Shown: positions 50,852-60,580, counted from the stretch's first letter. The stretch: 64,000 nt of DNA from Actinacidiphila sp. DG2A-62 (GCF_035825295.1 NZ_JAYMGI010000002.1:4035001-4099000); one strand, 5' to 3'. The notes: generated by a model not told the origin, from the letters alone. A program made the numbers and translations.

Positions 50852-52117
50852 TCAGCCGGTGGCGAGCGCCTCGGTCGGGGAGAGCCGGGAGGCGCGCACC
50901 GCTGGGTAGAGGCCGGCGAGGGCGCCGATGGCGAGCGTGGACAGCAGGCCGCCCGCCAGGACCCCCAGCGGAAGGGCGACCGGCCAGCCGTGGGCGGCGG
51001 TGTAGGCGAGGGTGGCCAGCAGGCCGGTCGCTGTGCCCGCGAGGCCGCCGAGCGCCGACAGCACCACGGACTCAGTGAGGAACTGCAGCCGGACCTGGCC
51101 GCGGCTGGCGCCCAGAGCCCGGCGCAGGCCGATCTCCCGGCGGCGCTCGAGGACCGAGATGACCATGGTGTTGGCGATGCCCACCCCGCCGACCAGCAGC
51201 GCCACCGCTGCGAGCCCCAGGAAGAGTGCGGAAAAGGTGTTCTTGGTCTTCCGCTTGGCGGTGAGCGCGTCCGAGGGACGGCTGACGGTGACGACGCCGG
51301 GCAATTCCGGGTAGACCGTCGCCGGCAGCACGTCGGCGACGGCCTCGATCTGGTCCTCCTCGGCCTTGACGTACAGGACCGTCGGACGCCCGTCGAAGCC
51401 CAGCTCTGTCCTGGCTGGCTCCCAACCCACCAGAACCGACCGGTCGATGTCGGGGGACAGCGGGGTGGGAGCCAGCACGCCGATGACGGAGAACCACCGA
51501 TGGCCGACGTAGATCTGTGGCGCGGGCCCGCCCGGCGCCAGGCGGGTGAAGCCCAGCCGCGTCGCCGCGACCGAGCCCAGCACGGCGGTGGGGAAGCGGT
51601 CGGTACTACGGTCGAGGAAGCGGCCCGACGCGACGTGCGCGTCGAGGAGGGGCAGCAGGTTGTCCCTGCTGGCCAGCACGCTCAGGCCCGCATAGTCCGC
51701 CGGGTCGGAGCGGTCCGAGCGGTGCACCTCGGCGTGGGTGTTGGCGACGGCGCTGACGCCGGTGACCGGGCCGATGCGTGCCGCCATGGCGTCGGCGTCG
51801 GCGGGCAGCAGGACCGGCGGTTTCTGGTCGGGCGGCGGCTGCACCTTGAGCGTGTCGGTGCCCATCGCGGACAGCTGCGCGAGCAGCGCCTGCTGGCTGG
51901 ACGCGGGGATCGCCGTCACCACGATCATCGTCGCCACGCCCAGCGAAATCCCCAGGGCCGACAGGGCAGTGCGTGCTTTGCGGGTGCGGACGCCGATCAG
52001 ACCGAGGGCGAGGACGTCGGGGAAGGCGAGGCGGGCCGGACGCAGGCTGGCGCGCGGAAGCGGCTCCACGTCCGGCTGCGGGTCAGGCGCGGAAGGAGGG
52101 GTGGCGGGGGTCGTCAA
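50852..52117 (-). CDS. ABC transporter permease (MacB/FtsX type)
   Basis: A protein of 421 residues. It begins with a disordered proline-rich region, then one helix (ALGLIGVRTRKARTALSALGISLGVATMIVV), a large extracytoplasmic domain (about 70-285), and three C-terminal helices (FSALFLGLAAVALLVGGVGIANTMVISVLERRREIGLRRALGASRGQV, then two more). The motif VLERRREIGLRRALGASRGQVRLQFLTE is the FtsX/MacB cytoplasmic loop. Its start overlaps the ATPase gene by 35 bases. With the ATPase and the adaptor it forms a tripartite exporter. Confidence 0.93.
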   Translation of the reverse strand: MTTPATPPSAPDPQPDVEPLPRASLRPARLAFPDVLALGLIGVRTRKARTALSALGISLGVATMIVVTAIPASSQQALLAQLSAMGTDTLKVQPPPDQKPPVLLPADADAMAARIGPVTGVSAVANTHAEVHRSDRSDPADYAGLSVLASRDNLLPLLDAHVASGRFLDRSTDRFPTAVLGSVAATRLGFTRLAPGGPAPQIYVGHRWFSVIGVLAPTPLSPDIDRSVLVGWEPARTELGFDGRPTVLYVKAEEDQIEAVADVLPATVYPELPGVVTVSRPSDALTAKRKTKNTFSALFLGLAAVALLVGGVGIANTMVISVLERRREIGLRRALGASRGQVRLQFLTESVVLSALGGLAGTATGLLATLAYTAAHGWPVALPLGVLAGGLLSTLAIGALAGLYPAVRASRLSPTEALATG

Positions 52118-52808
52118 GGGAGGTCCAAGAAGTGTCGGCGACGAGCTTTCCGTCGAGGATGTCCAGTCGCCGAGGCAACTGCCGGGCGACGCCGAGGTCG
52201 TGGGTGATCAGGGCGATCGTGGTGCCCTGGCCGTTGAGTTCGGTCAGCAGGTCGAGCACGGCCTGCCCGTTGGCGGTGTCGAGGGCACCGGTGGGCTCGT
52301 CGGCCAGGACCAGCGCCGGATCGTGGACCAGCGCACGGGCGATCGCCACTCGTTGCTTCTCCCCGCCCGACAGCTTGCCTGGCACGTGCTCGGCCCGCCG
52401 GGCGAGCCCGACGCGAGCCAGCGCCTCGCGCGCCAGTGGGGCGCGCCGCCGCCGCGGTACCCCCGCGTACAGCAGGCCCATCGCGACGTTCTCCGCAGCG
52501 GTCAGCCCCTCGGTGAGGTGGAAGTGCTGAAAGACGAAGCCGAGCCACCGGCCACGCAGGGCGGAAAGCCGGCGGTCGTCGAGGCCGGCGACGGCGTGGC
52601 CACCGAGTTCGACCGTGCCGCGGGTGGGGCGGTCCAGCGCGCCCATGATGTGGAGCAGCGTGGACTTCCCGGACCCCGACGGCCCGAGGATGGCCACGAA
52701 CTCGCCCCGGCCGATCGTCAGCGAGACGTCGTCCAGCGCGGTGACCGGGCCGTACGACTTGCCGACGTGCCGTACGGCGAGCACGGGCGGCGTGGCTTCG
52801 GTGCTCAC
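52083..52808 (-). CDS. ABC transporter ATP-binding protein (MacB/LolD type)
   Basis: A protein of 241 residues from a GTG overlapping the adaptor stop (GTGA). Walker A is GPSGSGKSTLLHIMGALD, the signature is LSGGEKQRVAIARAL, Walker B is LVLADEPTGALD, and the H loop is LITHDLG. It powers the MacB-like permease at 50852. Operon order is lipoprotein, adaptor, ATPase, permease, all read leftwards. Confidence 0.95.
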   Translation of the reverse strand: MSTEATPPVLAVRHVGKSYGPVTALDDVSLTIGRGEFVAILGPSGSGKSTLLHIMGALDRPTRGTVELGGHAVAGLDDRRLSALRGRWLGFVFQHFHLTEGLTAAENVAMGLLYAGVPRRRRAPLAREALARVGLARRAEHVPGKLSGGEKQRVAIARALVHDPALVLADEPTGALDTANGQAVLDLLTELNGQGTTIALITHDLGVARQLPRRLDILDGKLVADTSWTSLDDPRHPSFRA

Positions 52809-54067
52809 GAGCTGGTCACCACCCGCTGCCCCGCCGCGACGGGGCCGGTGATCTCGACCAGGCCCTGCGCGAACAGCCCGGTCGCGACCCGAACGAAGCT
52901 CCCGTCCGGTCGTTGGACCGCGTATCCGCCGCCGCTGAGCGCCACGAGCGCGCCCACCGGGACGACCAGGACGTCCTTCTTCGTGGTGCCGGTGAACAGC
53001 ACGTGCACGGGAGCGGTGTCCACACCGTCCGCGGCGTCCGTACGGTCGAGGGTGACGATGACGGTGCGGGTGGGAGCGGTGTCCTCGGCACCGCCGGTGT
53101 CGGAATCCGTCACCGCGGTGCCGACGCTGACGACCCGGCCCGGCGCGGTGGTGCCGTCGGGCAGTGTCACCTTCACATGGTCGCCGCGGTGCAGGGAGGT
53201 GAACTGGTCGGCCGACAGCGCAACGGTCACCACCTTGCCCGTACCGGTGACCGTCATCAGGTCCGCGGCGCCGTCGTCGCCGACCTGCGCCTTGAGTTCG
53301 GCCACCCGCACCGCGCCGGTGCTCACCACGATGTCCGGGATGTCGAGGACACCGGTCGCCGGCAGTTGCTGCGCGTGCTGCCAGCGGCTGATGGCGGCCC
53401 GAAGACTTGTGGTGAGGACCGCGTCGCCGCGCCTGACCTTCTGCGGCGCGGCGGAGGCGGAGTCCCGTGCAGCCGCGTCCGCCGAGGCCGCGCCGGGCGC
53501 GGCAGACTCCGCGGACCCGGTGGCCGCCGCGGACGTCGGCGGCGGCGCAGGGGTGACGTACGAGCCGACGGCGGGCTGGGCGCCGATGTCGTACCCGAGA
53601 GCCTTCAGGTTGTCGGCGACGACCCGTACGTCCGGCCCGACGGTCCCGACCCTGTCGAGGGGCCGGTAGAGGGGGGTGGAGCCGTAGAAGAGCACCGTGG
53701 GCCGATCGTCGATCCGGTAGAGCTGGTGGCCGCGAGTGATCGTGGCCCCCTGTACGGGGACCCAGGTGACGCGGCCGGTAGCGCCACCGTGCAGGGTCCG
53801 GGGGGTGCCGTAGCCGAGCGTGCCGTCCACCGAGACGGAGGTGCTCAGATCGTCCCTGGCGACGGTGGCCAGGTGCGCGGTCCCCACCGGCGCCGCGGCG
53901 GGGGCGTCGGCGCCGCGGGGCCACAGCGCCAGGACCGCCGCCGTCCCGCAGACCAACAGCGCCGCCGTCGCGGCCACCGCACGCCTGCGCGTACGGTTAC
54001 GGGGCAGCGCGCCGGTCTCCTCCCCCGGTGCGGGCGGGGCCTCCCTCCTCCGGTGCGCCCTAGCCAC
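52805..54067 (-). CDS. Membrane fusion (HlyD/peptidoglycan-binding) adaptor of the exporter
   Basis: A protein of 420 residues. N-terminal anchor RRAVAATAALLVCGTAAVLALWP, then VSVDGTLGYGTPRTLHGGATGRVTWVPVQGATITRGHQLYRIDDRPTVLFYGSTPLYRPL, the pattern of actinobacterial efflux adaptors with a peptidoglycan-binding-like domain. A Ser/Ala-rich insert (ATGSAESAAPGAASADAAARDSAS) precedes barrel domains (VALSADQFTSLHRGDHVKVTLPDGTTAPGRVVSVG; VLVVPVGALVALSGGGYAVQRPDGSFVRVATGLF). It connects the ABC permease to the cell surface. It overlaps the lipoprotein gene at one end and the ATPase at the other. Confidence 0.9.
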   Translation of the reverse strand: MARAHRRREAPPAPGEETGALPRNRTRRRAVAATAALLVCGTAAVLALWPRGADAPAAAPVGTAHLATVARDDLSTSVSVDGTLGYGTPRTLHGGATGRVTWVPVQGATITRGHQLYRIDDRPTVLFYGSTPLYRPLDRVGTVGPDVRVVADNLKALGYDIGAQPAVGSYVTPAPPPTSAAATGSAESAAPGAASADAAARDSASAAPQKVRRGDAVLTTSLRAAISRWQHAQQLPATGVLDIPDIVVSTGAVRVAELKAQVGDDGAADLMTVTGTGKVVTVALSADQFTSLHRGDHVKVTLPDGTTAPGRVVSVGTAVTDSDTGGAEDTAPTRTVIVTLDRTDAADGVDTAPVHVLFTGTTKKDVLVVPVGALVALSGGGYAVQRPDGSFVRVATGLFAQGLVEITGPVAAGQRVVTSS

Positions 54068-54635
54068 CGAACGCCTCCAACTGGCAGGCGCGCTCCAGCT
54101 CCAATTCGTTCGGCGGCGCCCATCCGTCGGGGAAGGTGTAGCCGCTGCTGTCGGGCATCGGCTCGACGTTGATGCCGTGCGCGTGCATGCAGGCGATCTC
54201 CGCCCGGAAGTCGTCCATGTAATGGGGGTTGGTGGTCGGGCTCAACTCCGGCGGTGGCAGTGGCGACTTGGACAGACACGCCGCCTTCGCCGCGGCGAAG
54301 TCGGGGTCGTTGTCGTCGGGGACGCGGAAGCCGTCCTTGACCACGGGCTGGTAGGACACGCCGTGCTCGTGCATGCACGCCGACCAGATGTTGTTCAACC
54401 GGGTCTTCTCCTCGTCGGAGGTGTCCAGGCGCAGTTGTGGGCGGCCGGAGTCGGCGGTGGCGCTGCTGCTGCCGCTCGTCGCCGCCGAAGAGGCGCCGGC
54501 GGAGGCCGGTGGCGCGGAGGCGACGCGCGCGCCGGAGCCGCCGCCCGAGCAGGCGGTCAACAGGGCCAGTGCGGCGGCCCCGGCGCACAGCGGCGCGGCC
54601 CGGCGGGCGTGACGGCGGGGTAGGGAAAGGGACAT
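54060..54635 (-). CDS. Secreted lipoprotein
   Basis: A protein of 191 residues with a lipoprotein signal peptide: RRAAPLCAGAAALALLTACSGGGSG, where LTAC is the lipobox. The mature part has a Ser/Ala linker and then a four-Cys domain (IWSACMHEHGVSYQPVVKDGFRVPDD, AAKAACLSKSPLPPP, IACMHAHGINVEPMPDSSGYTFPDG, ACQLEAFGG), where the repeated CMHxHG unit suggests an internal duplication. It overlaps the adaptor gene by eight bases and is first in the exporter operon, divergent from the two-component genes. It may be a sensor or substrate-binding partner. Confidence 0.85.
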   Translation of the reverse strand: MSLSLPRRHARRAAPLCAGAAALALLTACSGGGSGARVASAPPASAGASSAATSGSSSATADSGRPQLRLDTSDEEKTRLNNIWSACMHEHGVSYQPVVKDGFRVPDDNDPDFAAAKAACLSKSPLPPPELSPTTNPHYMDDFRAEIACMHAHGINVEPMPDSSGYTFPDGWAPPNELELERACQLEAFGG

Positions 54636-54716
54636 GACGTCCAGCCTGGCCGCCGGATATGAAGGTCTGGTCAGGGCGCTGTCAGCATCGTGTTCGCCGG
54701 AGTTACTGTCCGGAGT

Positions 54717-55508
54717 ATGTGCGCGCATGTCCTGGTCGCCGAAGACGACATCAAGCAGGCCGAAATCATCGGCCACTACCTGCGCCGCGAGGGCCACACC
54801 GCCAGCGTGGTCCACGACGGGCGCGCCGCGCTGCGGGAGATCCGCCGCCGCGAGCCGGACCTGGTGGTCCTCGACGTGATGATGCCCGCCGTCGACGGCC
54901 TCGACGTGTGCCGCGTGCTGCGCCGGGAGTCCGACCTGCCGGTGCTCATGCTCACCGCGCGCACCACCGAGGACGACCTGCTGCTGGCCTTCGACCTGGG
55001 CGCGGACGAGTACATGACCAAGCCGTACAGCCCACGGGAGCTGATGGCCCGGATCCGCAACCTGCTCAGGCGCCGGGCGCGGGAGGCCGCGGCGGGGCCG
55101 GCGCTGCCCGACGGCCCGGGCGTGCTGCGGTGCGGCGCCGTCACCGTCGACCTCCCGCGGCACACCGTGACGGTCGACGGGTGCGAGATACCGTGCACGG
55201 CGGGCGAGTTCGAGCTGCTGGCGACCCTGGCGGCCGCTCCAGGGCAGGTCTTCAGCCGCCGACGGCTCCTTGCCGCCGGCCACGGCTCCGCCGCCTACAT
55301 CACCGAGCGGACCGTCGACGTCCACGTGCTCAACCTGCGCAAGAAGATCGAGCCGGACCCGCGCCGGCCCGTCCACCTGGTCACCGTCTACAAGGTGGGC
55401 TACAAGCTCAGCGACCAGCCGGCCGCGCACCGCGTACGGGCAGCCGGGGCCGCACCGCCCGGGGCGCGGCCGGACCGCGGCGGCGGATCCGGCCGCGATG
55501 CCCGCTGA
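54717..55508 (+). CDS. OmpR/PhoB-family response regulator
   Basis: A protein of 263 residues from the ATG at 54717. The receiver domain is ahead: VLVAEDDIKQAEIIGHYLRREGH with acidic pair D-D, phosphoacceptor Asp in LVVLDVMMPAVDGLDVC, Thr in MLTARTTEDD, and Lys in YMTKPYSPRELMARI. The winged helix (FELLATLAAAPGQVFSRRRLLAAGHGSAAYITERTVDVHVLNLRKKIEPDP) follows. The C-terminal 30 residues are low complexity. It overlaps the histidine kinase gene and is divergent from the exporter operon, its probable target. Confidence 0.94.
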   Translation: MCAHVLVAEDDIKQAEIIGHYLRREGHTASVVHDGRAALREIRRREPDLVVLDVMMPAVDGLDVCRVLRRESDLPVLMLTARTTEDDLLLAFDLGADEYMTKPYSPRELMARIRNLLRRRAREAAAGPALPDGPGVLRCGAVTVDLPRHTVTVDGCEIPCTAGEFELLATLAAAPGQVFSRRRLLAAGHGSAAYITERTVDVHVLNLRKKIEPDPRRPVHLVTVYKVGYKLSDQPAAHRVRAAGAAPPGARPDRGGGSGRDAR

Positions 55509-57365
55509 CCGGCCGGCGGACGGGTCGCGCCCGTTCCGGCCGCACCACGGCCTGCTCTTTCGTCTGGTCGCCTCCTCGCTGCTCATCGTCGTGTGCGCCG
55601 TCGCAGCGACCGCCTGGCTCGCCGTCAGGAGCACCACGAGCGCCGTACGGCAGCAGCAGGGGCAGGTGCTGCGGGACGACACCGCGATCTACCGCGCGAT
55701 GACGTCCTACGCGGCCACGCACCCGAACTGGGACGACGCCGGCCCGGTGGTACGCGACCTGGCGCGCGGCACCGGACTGCACATCACCCTGGTCGCCCAG
55801 GACGCCGCCCACCGGACCGTGACCGCCTGGCCACCCGGCCCCGCGCGGCACGCGGACCGGGCGTTCGCGGTCATCGACCCGCTGCACACGGACCCTGCGC
55901 TGACCGCGACCGGTGCCGGGGCGATCGACCCGGACGCCCTGGGCCCGTACCGGCTCGCGCCCTCCGACCGGCGACGGCTGTCCGCGCTGGCCGAGTCCGC
56001 CGCCCGGTGCCTGACTGCCGGTCACGTCGCGTACACCCGGACGCTCAACCCGGCCGGCCGGCCCCGGATCGCCCTCGCCGAGAGCCCAGGGCTGCGGAAC
56101 CGGATCGACGGGACCGACAGCTACGCCGCGAAGGTCGCCGAGAACTGCGGGGTCTCCGCGCTGGACACGCCCACCGCCGGGGAGAGCCGGGCCCTTGCCG
56201 CGCTCGACGCGCTGCTCGGCTCGTGCCTGGCCCGCCGACACCTGGCGGCCTTCCACGTCGGACTGGACTTCCTGCCCACCACGGCCTCCACCGCCGCATC
56301 CACCCCCGCGGGCCGCGACTGCGTGGAGGCGGCGCGGCGTGAGCAACTCGCTCCTTACGTCGCCCCCGCCACGCTGCTGTACGTCGGCGAGGAGCCCGGG
56401 CCCACGCTCGCCGGGTTCGACCTGTCCCGCTCCAACGGGCTGCGCGTCCTCGGCGTGACCGCCACCGTCCTGCTGCTCGCGGTGGCCGTCACCGTCCTCA
56501 ACGGCACCCGCCTGACCGGCCCGCTGCGAGCCCTGACCCGCGCCGTCCGCGACGGCACGGACACGCCTGTGACGCCACGCGGGCGCGACGAGATCGGCCG
56601 CCTCACCCACGCTTTCAACGAGATGGCCGCGCACCGGGCCCGTGTCGAGCAGCAGCGCCAGATCATGGTCGGCGACATCGCCCACGAGTTGCGCACGCCG
56701 CTGAGCACCATGCGCAGCACGCTGGAGGCGGGCCAGGACGGCGTGATCCCGGTCGACGCACGGCTGACGGCGTCGCTGCTGGAGGAGACACTGCTGCTCC
56801 AGCACATCATTGACGACCTGCAGGACCTCGCGGCGGCCGACGCCGGGACGCTGCGCCTGCATCCGGAGACCCTGCGCGCCCGCGACATCCTCGACCACGT
56901 CGCCGTCATCCACCGCACCGCCGCCGAACGCGCGGGCGTGACCGTCTCCGTCACGGTTTCCGCGGCTGCGGACGGGGAGGAGCCGGAGCTGTCGGCGGAC
57001 CCGTTGCGGCTGCGCCAGATCCTCGGCAACCTGGTGTCCAACGCGGTCCGGCACACCCGCGCCGGGGACACCATCGCGCTGCGTGCGCGGCGGGAGGGGC
57101 CGGCGTGGTCATCGACGTCGCCGACAGCGGCTCCGGCATCGCGCCGGAGGACCTGCCGTACGTTTTCGACCGCTTCTGGCGCGCGGAGAAGTCGCGCAGC
57201 CGCAGCACCGGGGGCAGCGGCCTGGGTCTGGCCATCGCACGCAAGCTCACCGAGGCGCACGGCGGCACGCTGACCGTCGCCAGCACCCCGGCCCGGGGCA
57301 CTGTCTTCACCGTCCGGCTCCCCGCCGACGCGGTCCCGGCGGGCCTGCGGGGGTCGGAGACATGA
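55498..57365 (+). pseudogene. Sensor histidine kinase, frameshifted before the ATP-binding lid
   Basis: A two-helix membrane sensor: LVASSLLIVVCAVAATAWLAV near residue 20 and VLGVTATVLLLAVAVTVLNG near 325, with an extracytoplasmic domain between. A HAMP domain, a dimerisation box (VGDIAHELRTPLSTMRSTLEAG, phosphoacceptor His), and an N box (ILGNLVSNAVRHT) follow. The frame is lost in the four-G run 57096-57099; one more G joins RREG to AGVVIDVADSGSGIAPEDLPYVFDRFWRAEKSRSRSTGGSGLGLAIARKLTEAHGG. Total corrected length is about 622 residues. If the frameshift is real, the kinase lacks its G boxes. Confidence 0.85.
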
Positions 57366-57567
57366 GGCGTTGGCACGGCGGGACAGGAGCCGCCGACGTG
57401 GGAGGGCGGATTCGCGCTTCGTTGATCGATCGGTGCAGAGCCAGGTCCTGCCGGACCGCACGCTAGGTACGGCCCACTCCGGCCCTTTCTGCCGGCCGCG
57501 TCTCCTTCAGGCTCCCGGAACCGGCGGCGCGCCCTCCCGCTCGCCCGGCTGTGGTCGGCCGCGGGGA

Positions 57568-57930
57568 GACGCCGAACAGTACGGCTGGGACCGGGCAGCC
57601 GCGGCGGGACTCATCGCGACCTGCCCGGTGACCGAGCTGGAGTTCTTCTCTAGCGCGCGTTCCGCCGAAAACCGGGCCCGCGGCATCGAGGACATGCGGC
57701 TGCTCTTCGGCTGGGTGCCGCTGGACGACCGGGCCTACGATCGCGCGTGGCGGGTCCAGCAGCTGCTGACCCGCACAGGGCAGCACCGGAGCGCGGGCCC
57801 GGTGGACCTGGTCGTGGCCGCGACCGCGGAACTTCAGGGGCTGACCCTCCTGCACCGTGACCGGGATGTCGACGGCATCGCCGCCGTCACCGGGCAGCCC
57901 CTCCAGTGGTACGGCCCCGACCCGGAGAAC
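57568..57930 (+). pseudogene. VapC-like PIN-domain remnant (N-terminus missing)
   Basis: The frame contains GLIATCPVTELEFFSSARSAENRARGIEDMRLLFGWVPLDDRAYDRAWRVQQLLTRTGQHRSAGPVDLVVAATAELQGLTLLHRDRDVDGIAAVTG, matching the middle and C-terminal parts of PIN-domain toxins (E in TELE, D in VDLVVAA, D in HRDRD). The N-terminal strand with the first catalytic Asp is absent and the frame has no suitable start. No antitoxin gene is visible. It is a decayed toxin-antitoxin remnant. Confidence 0.65.
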
Positions 57931-58044
57931 AGGAACGCTGGTCTTAGCTCTGATCTCATTCCATCTGTGTTCGGGCCGCCTTTCCGCCCGGGCGGGCGGG
58001 GCGGCGGTGCTCTGTGCGGGGATGCCGCTCGCGGCGGGGACGGA

Positions 58045-58644
58045 TCAGCCGTTGCGTACGAGGTCGCGCAGCTCGGCCGTGGTGATCACGTGGGCGCGGG
58101 ACGGGAAGACGCGGGTGATCAGGGTGTGGTGCGCCTCGGGGTCGTAGTCGGCGACGCCGTCGGACAGGACGTAGACGCGGTAGTCGCGGTCTGCGGCGTC
58201 GATCAGAGTGGAGAGCACGACGCCGCTGGTGCTGACGCCGGTGAGGACGAGGGTGTCGATGCCGCGGGCGCGGAGCTGCTCGTCGAGATCGGTGGTGGAC
58301 ATCCCGCCGAAACGGGTCTTGCGCACCTCGATGTCGCCGTCCCGGGGGGCGATCCGCGGGTCGACGGCCGTCGCGGGGTCCTCGTGGTGCATGGCCTTCC
58401 CCTCCGCCGCGGCGGCGAACGTCTTGTTGGTCTCGGGGATGGCCTGCCAGTCCTCCTCGGTGAAGCCGACGCGTACATAGCCGATGGTGCAGCCGGCCTC
58501 GCGCAGGTCGTCTATGGCCGTGCCGACGCGCGCGATCAGCTCGTCCGCCTGGGACAGCGGGGAGGTGATGGCGCTCTGGAAGTCCATGGCCAGCAGGGCG
58601 GTACGCGCCGGGTCGACGGCGGGGACGGAAACGGTGGTGCTCAC
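58045..58644 (-). CDS. Isochorismatase-like cysteine hydrolase family protein without the usual Cys
   Basis: A protein of 199 residues from a GTG overlapping the MFS stop. Fold motifs: ALLAMDFQSAIT (catalytic Asp), RKTRFGGMSTTDLDEQLRARGIDTLVLTGVSTSGVVLST (conserved Lys of the triad and the region that normally ends in a catalytic Cys), and DGVADYDPEAHHTLITRVFP. The TGVSTSGVVLST block has no cysteine at the usual place, as in PhzD-type isochorismatases or inactive homologues. It may hydrolyse small amides or esters, or isochorismate. It is in an operon with an MFS gene and a MarR regulator. Confidence 0.85.
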   Translation of the reverse strand: MSTTVSVPAVDPARTALLAMDFQSAITSPLSQADELIARVGTAIDDLREAGCTIGYVRVGFTEEDWQAIPETNKTFAAAAEGKAMHHEDPATAVDPRIAPRDGDIEVRKTRFGGMSTTDLDEQLRARGIDTLVLTGVSTSGVVLSTLIDAADRDYRVYVLSDGVADYDPEAHHTLITRVFPSRAHVITTAELRDLVRNG

Positions 58645-60071
58645 GTGTTTGTCTCCTCGGTGATGTGGTTCATGCGGTGTGTCATCAGCCGGCGGTCGCA
58701 GACCGTCAGCAGCAGGACGGCGGCTCCGGCGGCGACCAGGACGGCGCCCAGGGTGTGCAGGCCCTCGTCGCTGACACCGTCGCGGAAGACGATGCTGCTG
58801 ATCACGGCCGAGGCGATGGTGCCCAGGTAGCCGAAGGTCCTGAACAACCCGGACGCGCTGCCGATGCTCGTGGGGGAGGCGTAGAGGTAGAGGGCGGTCT
58901 GGTTGCCGACCGTGGTGGTGGCGATGGTGACGCCGAAGACCAGGGACACCGCCAGGATCAGGATCACGGAGCTGCCGGAGCCGAGCACCAGGATGCCGAG
59001 CGCGCCGACCAGCATGCTCACGGCGGCCGCGACCAGCGAACCGCGCAGGATGTTGCGGCTGGAGAGCGGTCCGGACAGCAGCGCGGAGAGCGCGCCCATC
59101 GGTACGAGCAGCAGTCCGGCGGCCGGTGCGGACAGGCCGCGCGCCTCCTCGATCCACTGCGTCATGCCGTACATGACGGTGTAGGCGCCCAGCAGGGTCA
59201 GCGCCTGGCGCAGATAGGTGCGGGTGAGAGCGCCGTTGCCGAGGAGCTGGCGCAGGTCCAGGAAGGGGGTGCGGGCGCGCAGTTCCCACCACCAGGTGGG
59301 CGGCCCGACGACGACGAACACCACGAGCGCGGAGACGTCCAGGCGGGGCAGGCCCGCCAGCAGGACGACCAGTGCCGTCATCGACGCGGCGAATCCGAGG
59401 AGTCCGGTGAGGTCGATGCGGCCCGCCAGCCGGCGCGGGCCTCCGTGTCCGACCCCGCGCGGGTCGGCGGGGATCCACAGCAGGGCCATGGCCAGGGCCG
59501 CGGCGGTGACCGGAACGTTGATCAGGAACGCCCAGCGCCATCCGGCCGCGCCGACCAGCAGGCCGCCCAGCGGTGGGCCGACGGCGGTGGTGGCCATGCC
59601 GGCGATGGCCAGGCCGCCGAGCACCCGGCCGGGCGGCTCCTTCATCCCGGCGGCCGTCGCGCGGCGGCGGATGAGGACCATCGCGGACGGGAACCCGGCC
59701 GACGTACCGATGCCGATGAGCACCCGGGCCACGGTCAGCGTGGCCAGATTGCGGCCGGAGCCGCCCACCAGTCCGCCGGCCAGGACCACCAGGATGCCGG
59801 TCAGGAAGACCCGGCGCGGTCCGAGGACCTCGGCCAGTTTCCCGGCCGTCGGCTGGGCGACCGCGCTGGCCAGATACAACGAGGACACCAGCACCGACGT
59901 GCTGCCCACCGAGACGTGCAGCCCGGTGGCGATGGGCACCAGCGCGGTCGCCATCAGGGAGCTGTTGACCGGGTTGAGGCTGGACCCCACGTAGAGCGGA
60001 GACGTGAACCGGCGGGGAAAGGGCTTCTTGCCGGGGGCCCCGCCCACGGCGAGCGGGTGGGCGGTCGTCAT
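58641..60071 (-). CDS. MFS drug-efflux transporter (DHA2, 14-helix type)
   Basis: A protein of 476 residues with many hydrophobic helices. The N-terminal pattern LNPVNSSLMATALVPIATGLHVSVGSTSVLVSSLYLASAVAQPTAGKLAEVLGPRRVFLTG contains the MFS motif between helices 2 and 3 (GKLAEVLGPRRV). RVLIGIGTSAGFPSAM and GMATTAVGPPLGGLLVGAAGWRWAFLINVPV match motif C and the DHA2 repeat. It probably exports toxic compounds. It overlaps the MarR gene and is transcribed from the same promoter. Confidence 0.9.
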   Translation of the reverse strand: MTTAHPLAVGGAPGKKPFPRRFTSPLYVGSSLNPVNSSLMATALVPIATGLHVSVGSTSVLVSSLYLASAVAQPTAGKLAEVLGPRRVFLTGILVVLAGGLVGGSGRNLATLTVARVLIGIGTSAGFPSAMVLIRRRATAAGMKEPPGRVLGGLAIAGMATTAVGPPLGGLLVGAAGWRWAFLINVPVTAAALAMALLWIPADPRGVGHGGPRRLAGRIDLTGLLGFAASMTALVVLLAGLPRLDVSALVVFVVVGPPTWWWELRARTPFLDLRQLLGNGALTRTYLRQALTLLGAYTVMYGMTQWIEEARGLSAPAAGLLLVPMGALSALLSGPLSSRNILRGSLVAAAVSMLVGALGILVLGSGSSVILILAVSLVFGVTIATTTVGNQTALYLYASPTSIGSASGLFRTFGYLGTIASAVISSIVFRDGVSDEGLHTLGAVLVAAGAAVLLLTVCDRRLMTHRMNHITEETNT

Positions 60072-60580
60072 ATGCCATCGCCCGTGGCGTCGGGTCCTGC
60101 GTCGGGATGCGTGTCAGCCCGCGCGTCGGCCCCCGCGTCGGCCAGGCGTTCCAGCAGTCGCACCGCTCGTTCCGTGTCCTCGCGCTCGTGCTCCGGGATC
60201 TGCTCCATCGCGCGGACCAGGAAGGCCATCCGGCGGCCCACCCACGACGCGTACAGCTCCCTGGCCGACGGCGCGGCGCTGATGAGGATCTTGCGCCGGT
60301 CGCCGGGATCGGACTCGGAGACCACCAGGTCCGCGGCCTTGAGCGCGGTCAGGCTCTGCGCGATGGCCTGCGGAGTGACGTGCTGCAGCTCGGCGAGCCG
60401 CGCCGCGGTCACCGGGCCGTGCTCCAGCACATTGGCCAGGACCGACACCTGGGTCAGCGTGAGCCCGGCCCCGTACATACCGGACTCGGACCGCAGCCGG
60501 TTGCGCAGCCGCTGCACCCCGCGCTCCAGTCTCAGTGCCGTGTCCTTCGACCAGTCCACTTCGCCGTCCATGGAAGCCAT
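60068..60580 (-). CDS. MarR-family transcriptional regulator
   Basis: A protein of 170 residues. The winged helix is LTLTQVSVLANVLEHGPVTAARLAELQHVTPQAIAQSLTALKAADLVVSESDPGDRRKILISAAPSARELYASWVGRRM; the DPGDRRK wing is a MarR hallmark. It is followed by the MFS and isochorismatase genes and preceded by a large inverted repeat (60589-60635), so it probably represses its own operon until a ligand binds. Confidence 0.93.
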   Translation of the reverse strand: MASMDGEVDWSKDTALRLERGVQRLRNRLRSESGMYGAGLTLTQVSVLANVLEHGPVTAARLAELQHVTPQAIAQSLTALKAADLVVSESDPGDRRKILISAAPSARELYASWVGRRMAFLVRAMEQIPEHEREDTERAVRLLERLADAGADARADTHPDAGPDATGDGI

